This document shows positions 1-8,326 of a stretch of DNA of 64,000 nt, piece after piece. Position numbers and translations under genes: made by a program. Position 1 is the stretch's first letter; each line of letters opens with the position of its first letter. Below the pieces are notes generated by a model. It did no database searches and was not told the DNA's origin. It saw only the letters and a program-made list of their open reading frames with translations. The DNA comes from Bacteroidota bacterium (lineage in GTDB: Bacteria > Bacteroidota > Bacteroidia > Chitinophagales > LD1), in NCBI GenBank assembly GCA_016722375.1, contig JADKJG010000003.1:305845-369844 (forward strand), given 5' to 3'.

Positions 1-27
1 GACTTCTTTTTTAAAGATGGCGTACAT
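1..27 (-). CDS. 5' end of a leftward gene, possibly gliding-motility ABC permease GldF (partial)
   Basis: An ATG on the minus strand at 27-25 opens a frame that runs off the left edge after nine codons, reading MYAIFKKEV. This resembles the N-terminus of GldF-type ABC transporter permeases of Bacteroidota, which often start with a short M-x-A-x-FKKE stretch before the first membrane helix. A TAnnTTTG element lies just upstream on the same strand. Nine residues cannot prove the identity; this is an inference from memory of the family. Confidence 0.3.
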
Positions 28-39
28 AGCGGCGGACGG

Positions 40-47
40 CAAAAATA
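40..47 (-). promoter_or_regulatory. Bacteroidota -7 element TATTTTTG
   Basis: The minus strand reads TATTTTTG, an exact match to the Bacteroidota -7 consensus TAnnTTTG, 12 bases upstream of the leftward ATG at 27. No clear -33 TTTG is seen at the usual distance, and the implied leader would be very short. Confidence 0.35.
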
Positions 48-75
48 AGCGAATCGGTCAATCGTTTTTTAATCG

Positions 76-105
76 TTTGCTTTTTAGAATGAATTTTTAC
101 ATTTG
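76..105 (+). promoter_or_regulatory. Bacteroidota-type promoter (TTTG / TACATTTG)
   Basis: TTTG at 76-79 and TACATTTG at 98-105 are separated by 18 bases and match the Bacteroidota primary sigma factor consensus (TTTG, about 19 bases, TAnnTTTG). Transcription would start near 112, about 30 bases before the ATG at 143. Confidence 0.6.
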
Positions 106-142
106 CCACTCAAAATATTTTTAACTAAAACAAAAGAAGATA

Positions 143-1048
143 ATGAAAACAAAAATTACACTTTTAGCGCTGATGCTTGTTGCATTTGGTTTTACCAATG
201 GACAGGCTTGGCAGGTACAAAATGGTGGCTTTGAAACTTGGACAAATCCGCTTGCTCCAGATGGATGGTGCACTTTAGAATCTATTTTCGATCCGGTTGC
301 TCCTGGTCTTATTGTTGGCTTTTCTTCTAAAGACACGATTAATCCTTACTCAGGTACTTCTTCCATTAGACTTTCTACAGATTCAGTTACAACTCCTAGT
401 GGCAAAGCGGTTCAAGGTGGTTTGGTTTCATTAGGTACAGGTGCCTATACCGGTACAGGAGTCACCTTCACTGGTATTTCATTCCCTTTTAGACCCGATA
501 CGCTAAGTTTCGCCTACAAATATTCCACAGCGAATATTGATACGGCTTTCTTGAATCTATCTTTCAAAGCTGGAGGTGCTTCGCTTATTAACGGGGCGAT
601 TATTTTGAATGATACAACTTCTACGTGGTCTCCAAGTTATGTGCCTTTAACAAACATTTATGCTACCAGCGCCGTTCCTACTGAAATGTATATCCAATTC
701 GGATCGAGCATTGGTACCGGTGGAAGCAAAGGTTCTGTGTTTAATGTAGATGGCGTTAGTTTTGGTTATGTAAATGTTCCAACTTTGGTTGAAGAAATTA
801 AGAGCAATGTAACTACCTCTGTTTATCCTAACCCTTCTAAGAATCTAGTGAATGTTTCGGTAAGCGAACTTCATAGCCAAGCTATGATTATGGTATTCGA
901 TATCACTGGCAGAGTGGTAAAGCACCAGTTCATGGATGGCTCTACGCACCAATTCAATGTAAGCACTTGGGCTGAAGGTCTGTACAGCTTCTCTATCATC
1001 GAAGAAGGCAAAGTAATTACCAAAGGCAGATTTACTGTAGCTAAGTAA
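143..1048 (+). CDS. T9SS type A sorting domain-containing secreted protein
   Basis: A 301-residue secreted protein. Residues 1-20 form a signal peptide (MKTK followed by a hydrophobic core, ending near TNGQA). Residues about 22-210 are rich in beta strands, Ser, Thr and Gly; the opening NGGFETW...PDGW and the later RPDTLSF/YKY resemble the jelly-roll (PCMD-like) domains of Bacteroidota surface proteins, possibly carbohydrate-binding. Residues about 225-301 form a type A T9SS C-terminal sorting domain, with VYPNPSKN near its start, FDITGRVV in the middle and a basic-hydrophobic end. The protein should cross the inner membrane by Sec and the outer membrane by T9SS. It has its own promoter and a terminator directly downstream, so it is probably monocistronic. 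Its substrate is unknown. Confidence 0.85.
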   Translation: MKTKITLLALMLVAFGFTNGQAWQVQNGGFETWTNPLAPDGWCTLESIFDPVAPGLIVGFSSKDTINPYSGTSSIRLSTDSVTTPSGKAVQGGLVSLGTGAYTGTGVTFTGISFPFRPDTLSFAYKYSTANIDTAFLNLSFKAGGASLINGAIILNDTTSTWSPSYVPLTNIYATSAVPTEMYIQFGSSIGTGGSKGSVFNVDGVSFGYVNVPTLVEEIKSNVTTSVYPNPSKNLVNVSVSELHSQAMIMVFDITGRVVKHQFMDGSTHQFNVSTWAEGLYSFSIIEEGKVITKGRFTVAK

Positions 1049-1068
1049 TTAGTCAATCTATATTCTTT

Positions 1069-1102
1069 AAAAAACCTTCCCGGGATTCCGGGAAGGTTTT
1101 TT
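1069..1102. terminator. Bidirectional intrinsic terminator
   Basis: A hairpin with arms AAAACCTTCCCGG / CCGGGAAGGTTTT and a short loop is flanked by A on the left and T on the right, 20 bases after the stop of the T9SS gene. Confidence 0.85.
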
Positions 1103-1199
1103 TATGCCTGGAGTTCAATCCAAATAGTTTTTAGGATAGCCGAAAGCTATATTCTTGAAGGACGTAGGCGCATCTAAGCCCAGAGGAGGAGAAAGAGAC

Positions 1200-1962
1200 T
1201 TATTTGCAATAACTCATCCCTGCAATAGTTATGTAGACTGACAAGGTGTCATCTATATTGTATTTTTCAAACAAGGCCCTTTTTCCTTGCTTATAAAGTT
1301 TGCTTTGATACTCGGAATGATTTATTCCAAAATCGGGATACTTAATGTCCGCTTGTTTAATTGTTGTTCCTTCCAAGTCATAAAGTGTTTTGTAAATAAA
1401 GCAAATGTCTGTGTTTCGCTTTTTAAAATAGTCGGCTAGTTCTTCTTGTTTTTTTTCTTCAGCCGACTTTATATTGTCAATTGCACCTTCCTTAGCTTTT
1501 AGCTGAAGGTCGTTAAAGCTAATTCTTGGGAGATTGTCAGAAGGGGTTTTACTTAGCATTGCTATCCATGCTTCGGGCATATTCGTCGCTTTGTCAATGC
1601 TTGTAAAGAGATAGATGGCAATAACGGTTGGTGAGGAAAGTTTTGAAGTTGCTATAACCTTCTAAGCTACTGTATATCTGGTTCAAAATTCCTGATAGCT
1701 TTGCTTCTGAAACTGTGTCTGTTGTCAAGTAAGCACGACATATCCACCTGTGCTTTGCGACTTCTTTCCGATGATTCAGTCTTTAGGATTTTGTACGTTG
1801 CAAATTGCTCTTGCTTGATTTTTTTTCAGTTACTACTTGTTTATCTTCTTTAGACATGTTGTTAGTGGATTTGGTGTCGCCACAAGAAAACAGCCCTGTC
1901 ATCAAAATAAAACAAAGAAGTTTATTTAATGTTCCCTTCGCCATTACTGTTGTTTTGTTCAT
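1200..1962 (-). pseudogene. Lipoprotein gene broken by three frameshifts
   Basis: Reading leftward from the ATG at 1962 gives a lipoprotein signal peptide with lipobox LFSC followed by Gly and a polar linker. The frame is lost at a run of eight T (plus strand 1819-1826). A second frame carries on with TDTVSEAKLSGILNQ and SSLEGYSNFKTF to about 1640. A third frame carries PTVIAIYLFTSIDKATN and runs without interruption to the stop at 1200, ending in GMSYCK. The three pieces join into one plausible protein of about 250 residues with no nonsense codons other than those caused by the shifts. No family is recognised. It is either a decaying gene or a sound gene with consensus indel errors. The last frame alone would give a 126-residue ORF starting at 1580, which is probably not a real start. 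Confidence 0.6.
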
Positions 1963-2120
1963 CTAATGAAAATAAACATTTTACCACCGAAACGGCCTAT
2001 ATATATGTATAGGCTACCCTTTTGAATTTTTCCAACCATTTTTATTTTAGCGACCTACTTCGTTCATTGAATTATGATGAGCATAGAAGAAGAGCAGCCG
2101 CTTCTTCTATAAAACTGCCG

Positions 2121-2309
2121 GAATCTATATTGAAGTCGTAAGAATCTTAATTAAGTTTGGAGGAATCTCAATTGAGTTTGGAGGAATCTTAATGGAGCTT
2201 TTCAGAATCTGCTATCAGATTTTGATTTTCTCAATTAAGATTGAAAGAGTCTTGATTGAGTTTAGAGGAATCTTAATGGAGTTTTTTGGAATCTGCTATC
2301 AGATTTACA
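2121..2309. repeat. 21-bp-phased degenerate tandem array A (9 units)
   Basis: Nine consecutive units begin at 2121, 2142, 2163, 2184, 2205, 2226, 2247, 2268 and 2289, exactly 21 bases apart, mostly starting GAATCT. Unit cores are palindromic but differ in sequence: CTTAATTAAG, CTCAATTGAG and AATCTG-CTAT-CAGATT. No spacers and no indels are present. The rest of the 565-base gap 1963-2527 is AT-rich and shows nothing else I can name. Confidence 0.85.
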
Positions 2310-2527
2310 TGCTTTGATAAAGACTTCGGGCAGCGTGAATAAAGTTTTTTATCGTCTAAATTTGGTTGTGTTTTGTCTATGAGAAATAGCTTTAAATAAG
2401 CATCGCCATAAAACTTTAGTGAAACCTTTTATTATCTTCCTACGTAAACAATGGCATGAATAATAAACAACAAAGCGGCCGGAGCGCAAGGCGCAAAACC
2501 CGCAACTTAAGAAGGCATAGTGCCTAG

Positions 2528-3145
2528 TTGATTTTTCTCTTTATTTCTAAACTGGCACTGAGTGACCTGAGTGTGTCGGCCAAAATCACGAAAGCGAGAC
2601 GCATCGTGACTATGTCCACCGGCAACCCTAACGTCCCTTCACCCACTCCAACGCTTGCGGATATCACCATCGCTGTTGATGCGCTGGCAGAAGCGGAGGA
2701 GTGGATGCCCGGCACGAAGGCGCAAACCATCGAGCGCAATAACCGCGAGAAGGCTTTGGACACCTTGTTGGTCAGATATCAGCGGTACGTAGAGTTTACG
2801 GCTGATGGCGATCCGGGCATCGTATTAAGCACCGGTATTGATATTCGCGACGCGAACTCACCGGTGGGTATTCTTGAGATTCCTTCTGATTTCAGCGCTA
2901 TAAACACCCGCGTGAAAAAGCAGGTGAAGCTGAAGTGGAAGCCGGTCAAGAAAAGAATATCTTATGTGGTCGAGTATACAATTGACCCTATTGGCGACGG
3001 TCCTTTTTTTAATGTGGAGTGCACCAGAGCAGCCATTTCGCTGAACGGATTGAATAGCGATGTGAAGTATTACTTCCGCGTAGCAACCATCAGCACAGCA
3101 GGCTCAAGCGGCTTCACTGAATGGATGCCTTGCCGTCCTAATTAA
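2528..3145 (+). CDS. Fibronectin type III domain-containing protein
   Basis: A 205-residue protein if started at the TTG at 2528; the ATG at 2612 would give 177 residues. I prefer the longer form with some doubt, because the segment KLALSDLSVSAKITKARRIV before the ATG looks like the conserved N-terminus of a recurrent Bacteroidota family (helical head with a TGNPN motif, then a fibronectin III domain). Residues about 29-105 are helical and charged. Residues about 110-205 form one FN3-like beta sandwich (QVKLKWKPV, YVVEYTI, YYFRVATI). There is no signal peptide, so location is unclear. G+C is higher than in its surroundings. A terminator follows at once. The function of the family is unknown to me. 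Confidence 0.7.
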   Translation: MIFLFISKLALSDLSVSAKITKARRIVTMSTGNPNVPSPTPTLADITIAVDALAEAEEWMPGTKAQTIERNNREKALDTLLVRYQRYVEFTADGDPGIVLSTGIDIRDANSPVGILEIPSDFSAINTRVKKQVKLKWKPVKKRISYVVEYTIDPIGDGPFFNVECTRAAISLNGLNSDVKYYFRVATISTAGSSGFTEWMPCRPN

Positions 3146-3167
3146 TCGGAACTTATTTTCTTAACAG

Positions 3168-3197
3168 AAGGCGCTCCCTCGGGGAAGCGCCTTTTTT
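3168..3197 (+). terminator. Intrinsic terminator after the FN3 gene
   Basis: Arms AAGGCGCT (3168-3175) and AGCGCCTT (3186-3193) are followed by a T run. It overlaps the last codon of the converging rlmD gene. Confidence 0.85.
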
Positions 3198-4605
3198 ATT
3201 TCAACTCCAGCCTCACCACATTTTCAATGTGCGTGGTATGCGGAAACATATCTACCGGTTGCACTCTGGTGACTTTGTATTTTTCAGAAAGCAACTGTAG
3301 GTCGCGCGCTTGCGTAGCGGGATTGCAACTGACATAAACAATGCGCGGCGCTTCTAGCCCAAGCAAAGTTTTAATTACATCATCATGCATCCCTGCGCGC
3401 GGAGGATCAGTAATCACTACATCCGGTTTTCCGTTTGCTTTGATAAAATCATCTTGCAACACCATGCGAACATCGCCGGCATAAAACGAGCAGTTGACTA
3501 CCCCATTCATTTTTGCATTTTCTTTAGCATCTTCAATGGCTGCAGCTATTTGCTCAATACCGACTACCTTTTTGCAGGAACCGGAAACATAGATAGCTAT
3601 GCTGCCTACGCCGGTATATAAATCATAGACCACATCACCCTCCTTCAAGCCAGCAAAGTCTTTCGTTATATCGTATAGTCGTTTTGCTTGTACTGAATTG
3701 GTTTGAAAAAAACTCTTGGGTCCTATCTTAAATTGGTAATCACCCAAACGCTCTGTGATATGGTCTTTCCCTTTATAGACGATGGTGTCCAGGTCATAGA
3801 TGGTATCGTTTCGTTTTGAATTGATGACATATTGAAGAGAGGTGATTTCGGGAAACTCAGCCATCAGAAAATCAAGCAAGGCATAGATTTTCGTTTCGTC
3901 TTTTTCAAAGAAACTAATCAGCACCAACAGTTCGCCGGTGGTGGTTGTGCGGATAAGCAAATTTCGGAGTAAGCCGTTTTGTGCTTTCAAATTGAAGAAC
4001 GTATATCCGTTTTGGACGGCAAACTCTTTCACTGCCAAGCGAATAGAATTGGAAGGGTCTGCTTGCAAATAGCACCGGTCTATATCAATGACCCCGGAAA
4101 AGCTATCGGGCACGTGAAACCCTAAGGCATTGCGATGTTCAAAAGTCGCGCCACTATTTATTTCTTCTTCGGTCAGCCAACGCCGGTCAGTGAAAGTGAA
4201 TTCTAATTTATTGCGGTAGTAGAAATTATTCTCAGCACCTAACACATCGGGAATAGGAGGGAATTCAATCTTTCCAATTCTGGAAAAAGCATCTTCCACA
4301 ATCTGTTTCTTGAATTGCAGTTGGGCGTTATAATCAATATGTTGCCATTTGCAGCCGCCGCAAACACCAAAGTGAGAGCATACAGGCTCCGTGCGTAGCG
4401 CTGAAGACTGTTTTAATTCTTTAATCACCGCCTCCGAATAGTTCTTCCGGCTCTTCCTGAGTTCGATATCTGCCACATCGCCAGGAACGGATAAGCCGGT
4501 GAAGATTACTTTACCATCTATCTTTGAAATGCCCTTTCCTTCGGCAGACATGCCCTGAATGGCGACATCCTGCCATATTTTCCTTTCCTGATTTTTTTTG
4601 CCCAT
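3196..4605 (-). CDS. rlmD: 23S rRNA (uracil-C5)-methyltransferase, RlmD/RumA type
   Basis: A 469-residue cytoplasmic enzyme predicted to methylate C5 of a uracil in 23S rRNA (U1939 in E. coli) with SAM. Domain order: N-terminal TRAM RNA-binding domain (about 8-66); an iron-sulphur-type Cys cluster CSHFGVCGGC (about 77-86); then the Rossmann methyltransferase domain with SAM motif YDLYTGVGS, catalytic-loop DPPRAG and the nucleophile loop VSCNPATQARDL. The ATG at 4605 (MGKKNQ) was chosen over an upstream in-frame ATG because family members start just before the TRAM domain. It is transcribed divergently from the chaperone cluster at 4755. RlmC, RlmD and TrmA are close relatives, so the exact target base is inference. 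Confidence 0.85.
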   Translation of the reverse strand: MGKKNQERKIWQDVAIQGMSAEGKGISKIDGKVIFTGLSVPGDVADIELRKSRKNYSEAVIKELKQSSALRTEPVCSHFGVCGGCKWQHIDYNAQLQFKKQIVEDAFSRIGKIEFPPIPDVLGAENNFYYRNKLEFTFTDRRWLTEEEINSGATFEHRNALGFHVPDSFSGVIDIDRCYLQADPSNSIRLAVKEFAVQNGYTFFNLKAQNGLLRNLLIRTTTTGELLVLISFFEKDETKIYALLDFLMAEFPEITSLQYVINSKRNDTIYDLDTIVYKGKDHITERLGDYQFKIGPKSFFQTNSVQAKRLYDITKDFAGLKEGDVVYDLYTGVGSIAIYVSGSCKKVVGIEQIAAAIEDAKENAKMNGVVNCSFYAGDVRMVLQDDFIKANGKPDVVITDPPRAGMHDDVIKTLLGLEAPRIVYVSCNPATQARDLQLLSEKYKVTRVQPVDMFPHTTHIENVVRLELK

Positions 4606-4754
4606 TGCGCGCCGAAAATAACAGAAATGTAGGCGGTCAGGTCGAAATATTAGAAGAAAAGACACGTTTTGCTCACTGTTAAAAGATTTTAACTTCGCCC
4701 AGTTTTAATGGCAACTTTCAATATTTGCGACCATAATACTTAAACCGATTTTAA

Positions 4755-6725
4755 ATGAAGAAATTCATCAGTTTTCTCGCTACGGCTGGAATCTTTGTCT
4801 TATTGCAGGCTCAAAATCAGGACAGCCGAACTCTATTTACGGTAGGCGGAGATCAAATCCCGGTAAGCGAGTTCCAATATGTTTATAATAAGAACAACAT
4901 CAACAACCAGGCAGATTACAGCGAAAAATCCTTGCGTGATTATTTAAACCTCTACGAAAACTTCCGTTTGAAAGTAAAAGAAGCAGAAGCGCTGAAACTG
5001 GATACCATTGCGAGCCTGAATACAGAATTGGATGGCTATCGCAAACAGTTGGCTAAATCCTATCTGACGGATCGCGAGATTTCAGACAAACTGATTTCAG
5101 AAGCCTACGAGCGCTCAAAAACGGAACTTAACGCCAGCCACATTCTGATTCGCTGCGATGAAAATGCCAACCCCGCAGATACTCTGGCTGCCTATAAAAA
5201 GATAATGGCACTGAAAAAGCGGATTGATAAAGGGGAGTCGTTTGAGAAAGTTGCTAAAGAAGCATCCGAAGATCCATCTGCCAAAACGAATGATGGAAAT
5301 ATAGGCTGGTTCACCGTTTTTGGAACTATTTATCCTTTTGAGAATACGGTTTATGCAATGAAAAAAGGGGAGATCAGTCAGCCGGTGAGAACAGAGTTTG
5401 GCTACCACTTGGTGAAGTTAAACAACACTCGTCCGGCGCGAGGTCAAATTCGGGTAGCGCACATCCTCATACATTTCCCGGAAAACGCTACACAAAAACA
5501 AAAAGATTCGTTGCGCCTGAAAGCCGATTCTGTTTATCAATTAATTCAGTCTGGGAAGATTCCGTTTGAAGAAGCTGTTAGAACCTATTCTGATGACCGA
5601 GCCACTCGCGTTAAAGGAGGTGAATTACAATCCTTTGGATCCGGCACCTCGCTCCGCATGGTTCCCCAATTTGAGGATGCCGCATTTGAACTGAAAAAAG
5701 ACGGAGATATTTCCAAGCCAATCATGACTCAATATGGATGGCATATCATTCGCCGTTTGGAAAAAACAGATTTGCCTTCTTTCGCAGACGCGAAGGCGGA
5801 CATAAAAAAGAAAGTAGAGCGCGATTCTCGCTCTCAGGAGGCAAAGAACGTATTGATTGCCCGGATTAAAAAGGAAAATAACTACACCCCATTTGCCGAC
5901 AACAAGGCTAAATTTATTGCAAAGGCGGACAGTACTGTGATGAATGGAAACTGGCGGGCTGATAGCGGTCTTCGAAATACTTCACCCATATTCTCGCTGG
6001 GTGGTAAAAACTATACTGTCAATGACTTTATTGATTTTATCGAGAAAAATTCGCACAAAAGAAGCGACAAAGGAAAGGAAGCGCTTTTGAACGAGTATTA
6101 CGAAAACTTCGTCAATAATAAATGTCTGGAACACGAAGAAAGCCTTCTGGAAACCAAGAAGCCGGAATTCAAAAACCTGATGAAAGAATATAAAGATGGT
6201 ATTCTGCTTTTTGAACTGATGGACAGAATGGTTTGGACAAAGGCTGTAAAAGATACGATGGGACTGGAAGAGTTCCGCAAAAAGAATGAGTCCAAATATA
6301 TGTGGGGCAATCGGGTCGAAGCAGAAATCTACAATTGCAACAACAAAAAGCTATGCGATGAAGCTGCCAAAATGGCGCAGAAAAACAAAAGCCCGGAAGA
6401 AGTAAAATCCAAATTGAATAAAGCCGGTAGTCTGGCCCAAGTGTCGGCCATAGAAGGCAAATATGAAAAGGGTCAATATGATGTGGTGGACAGTCTCGAT
6501 TGGAAAGAAGGCGTGTCGCCGGTGGTGACTTTGAACGACAGTAGTTTTCGTTTTGTCCGCATCAAAAAGATTCTTGGGCCGGAACCGAAAAGTTTGAAAG
6601 AAGCTAAGGGTTATGTGGTTTCTGATTATCAGGAATATTTAGAGAAAACATGGTTGGCAGACTTGCGTAGCAAATATCCTATCAAGGTGGATGAAACTGT
6701 GTTCCGTTCGCTCATCAAGAAATAA
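4755..6725 (+). CDS. Periplasmic peptidyl-prolyl isomerase with two parvulin domains
   Basis: A 656-residue exported protein. Residues 1-19 are a signal peptide ending in LLQAQ. A SurA-like N-terminal helical region follows, then two PpiC/parvulin rotamase domains at about 128-224 (ASHILIRC ... FGYHLVKL) and 233-336 (VAHILIHF ... YGWHIIRR). Residues about 340-656 are helical, charged and less conserved, probably chaperone surface. It should assist folding of outer-membrane and secreted proteins. It is the first gene of a rightward cluster with two further SurA-like proteins and a beta-barrel protein (4755-9685), which supports a joint role in envelope biogenesis. The gap to the next gene is only 42 bases, so co-transcription is likely. 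Confidence 0.85.
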   Translation: MKKFISFLATAGIFVLLQAQNQDSRTLFTVGGDQIPVSEFQYVYNKNNINNQADYSEKSLRDYLNLYENFRLKVKEAEALKLDTIASLNTELDGYRKQLAKSYLTDREISDKLISEAYERSKTELNASHILIRCDENANPADTLAAYKKIMALKKRIDKGESFEKVAKEASEDPSAKTNDGNIGWFTVFGTIYPFENTVYAMKKGEISQPVRTEFGYHLVKLNNTRPARGQIRVAHILIHFPENATQKQKDSLRLKADSVYQLIQSGKIPFEEAVRTYSDDRATRVKGGELQSFGSGTSLRMVPQFEDAAFELKKDGDISKPIMTQYGWHIIRRLEKTDLPSFADAKADIKKKVERDSRSQEAKNVLIARIKKENNYTPFADNKAKFIAKADSTVMNGNWRADSGLRNTSPIFSLGGKNYTVNDFIDFIEKNSHKRSDKGKEALLNEYYENFVNNKCLEHEESLLETKKPEFKNLMKEYKDGILLFELMDRMVWTKAVKDTMGLEEFRKKNESKYMWGNRVEAEIYNCNNKKLCDEAAKMAQKNKSPEEVKSKLNKAGSLAQVSAIEGKYEKGQYDVVDSLDWKEGVSPVVTLNDSSFRFVRIKKILGPEPKSLKEAKGYVVSDYQEYLEKTWLADLRSKYPIKVDETVFRSLIKK

Positions 6726-6767
6726 TTGATTCTCCTGTAAGGGAGATGCTTTAAAAAAACCTTTTTT

Positions 6768-7622
6768 GTGAAGCATGCGCTTCTGATTTTTTCGCTTGTT
6801 GCGATGGCTTCGTGTTCTTTTTTCAACAAAAAAAAAGTGTTGGATAAGGATGTGATTGCCCGGGTGAATGAGGAATATTTATACGCCTCCGACATCCAAC
6901 CCATCACCAAGGGACTAAAAGGGAAAGATAGTCTGGACGCATTGAAAACCTTTGCAGAAAGCTGGGCGCGCAAAAAAATGCTGCTCGAAAAAGCAAGAGA
7001 AAATATTTCGGACGACGATATAGATATCGTCAAAAAAGTACAGGATTATAAAGAGTCCCTGTTGCTATATGAATACGAAAAGGCCTACATCCGTCAGAAA
7101 TTGGACACGGCTATCACGCGACCTGAATTAGAGGAATGGTATGAAAAACTGAAATCAAATTTTCCACTTGAAAACGATGTTTATCTCATTCTCTTTATCA
7201 AGTTCAAAAAAAATATCCCCGACTATGAGCAAGCTCGCAAATGGATTTTGAAACCTAAGAGCGAAGAAGATCTATTTCGCTTAGAAGGATATTGTAAAGA
7301 GTTTGCCAACGTATATGTCTTGGAAAAGGGAATGTGGTATGACAAAGAAACGCTACTCAAAAATTTCCCTTTGAATGAGTCCGATATCAATTCACTGATT
7401 GCGTCAAAAGATTTCAAAGAATTTAAAGCACCGGAAGGCAACTGGTTTATTCGTATTGTCAGCGTGCTTAAAAAAGAGGAGCCCTCACCGCTGGAATTGG
7501 TGCAAGCCCCTATCAGCCGGGTTATTATTGAGCAGCGAAGAATGAAACTGTTAGAACGGGTGTATGATAAAATCTATCAGGATGGTTTGGAATCTCAGTC
7601 AATTGAAATACTGTTGAAATGA
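6768..7622 (+). CDS. SurA-like lipoprotein without a rotamase domain
   Basis: A 284-residue protein starting at GTG 6768, which puts a good lipoprotein signal (hydrophobic core, lipobox MASC, then SFF) at the N-terminus. The mature part resembles the N-terminal chaperone region of SurA/PpiC proteins (DVIARVNEEYLYASDI, then a helical ESWARKKMLLEKA stretch) but has no parvulin HI-xxx-H core that I can see, so it is probably a chaperone only. It lies between two parvulin-type isomerases and overlaps the next gene by four bases (ATGA), indicating translational coupling. The expected location is the periplasmic face of a membrane. Confidence 0.75.
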   Translation: MKHALLIFSLVAMASCSFFNKKKVLDKDVIARVNEEYLYASDIQPITKGLKGKDSLDALKTFAESWARKKMLLEKARENISDDDIDIVKKVQDYKESLLLYEYEKAYIRQKLDTAITRPELEEWYEKLKSNFPLENDVYLILFIKFKKNIPDYEQARKWILKPKSEEDLFRLEGYCKEFANVYVLEKGMWYDKETLLKNFPLNESDINSLIASKDFKEFKAPEGNWFIRIVSVLKKEEPSPLELVQAPISRVIIEQRRMKLLERVYDKIYQDGLESQSIEILLK

Positions 7623-8299
7623 TAAATACTCGTCTCTCCTGCGAATGGACTAGCCTCCTTATATTCAAACTCCACCGGAGTAAAATATTCTTCTTTTTCG
7701 TGTCGCTACTGTGCTTATCTTCAGGCTTGTTTGCTCAAGTAGATACTCCTTCTGCCGCCTCGATAAAGAAAGCAGAATATTTACCAAGCCCTGTGGCTCG
7801 AGGTCGCTACATTATTGGTGGTGCAGCAGATTTGAGCAACACCTTTCAAAAGAACAATGGAAAGTTTAACCTGTCCTTGGCTCCCTCCTTCGGCATTTTT
7901 GTGTTTAAAGGGCTGGCAATTGGCGGACGCTATTCTTTTGCTATAGGCACTTTTAAAACCTTTGACGCGGTAAAGAACAAGAATGTTACCACCACTACAT
8001 TTACATCTTTTGTAGGCCCTTTACTTAAATACTACTACGGAAAGAGTCAGTTAAAGGGGCTTATTGCCGCGCAGGGCGGGTATTCAGTTTATACGGCGCT
8101 CAAGGGAACAGACGTGAGCAACTACAATGGCTTTGCCTTTGGTGCTTCGGTGGGTATGGCTCATTTTTTCAATCCCCATCTGGCGCTCGAGACCAGTTTA
8201 TATTTTAATACTACTGGCTACGAAAAGCAATTTCCAAGCACCCGGGTAGGCATTTCTTTAGGACTCTTTGCTTTTCTCAACACTAAAAAGCAAGAATAG
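7619..8299 (+). CDS. Outer-membrane beta-barrel protein
   Basis: A 226-residue protein. The start ATG at 7619 overlaps the previous stop (ATGA). The N-terminus is unusually long: about 20 polar residues precede the hydrophobic core ending in SGLFAQ, so the signal peptide spans about residues 20-40. The rest is made of alternating-residue beta strands rich in Gly and aromatics (GRYIIGGAADL, FGIFVFKGLAIGGRYSF, VGISLGLFAFL), typical of the small beta-barrel domain family in Bacteroidota. Its position between SurA-type chaperones suggests it is their neighbour by function, either as client or as an envelope assembly factor; this is inference. Confidence 0.7.
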   Translation: MINTRLSCEWTSLLIFKLHRSKIFFFFVSLLCLSSGLFAQVDTPSAASIKKAEYLPSPVARGRYIIGGAADLSNTFQKNNGKFNLSLAPSFGIFVFKGLAIGGRYSFAIGTFKTFDAVKNKNVTTTTFTSFVGPLLKYYYGKSQLKGLIAAQGGYSVYTALKGTDVSNYNGFAFGASVGMAHFFNPHLALETSLYFNTTGYEKQFPSTRVGISLGLFAFLNTKKQE

Positions 8300-8326
8300 G
8301 CGTTATTTGACACCGGTAAACGATCC

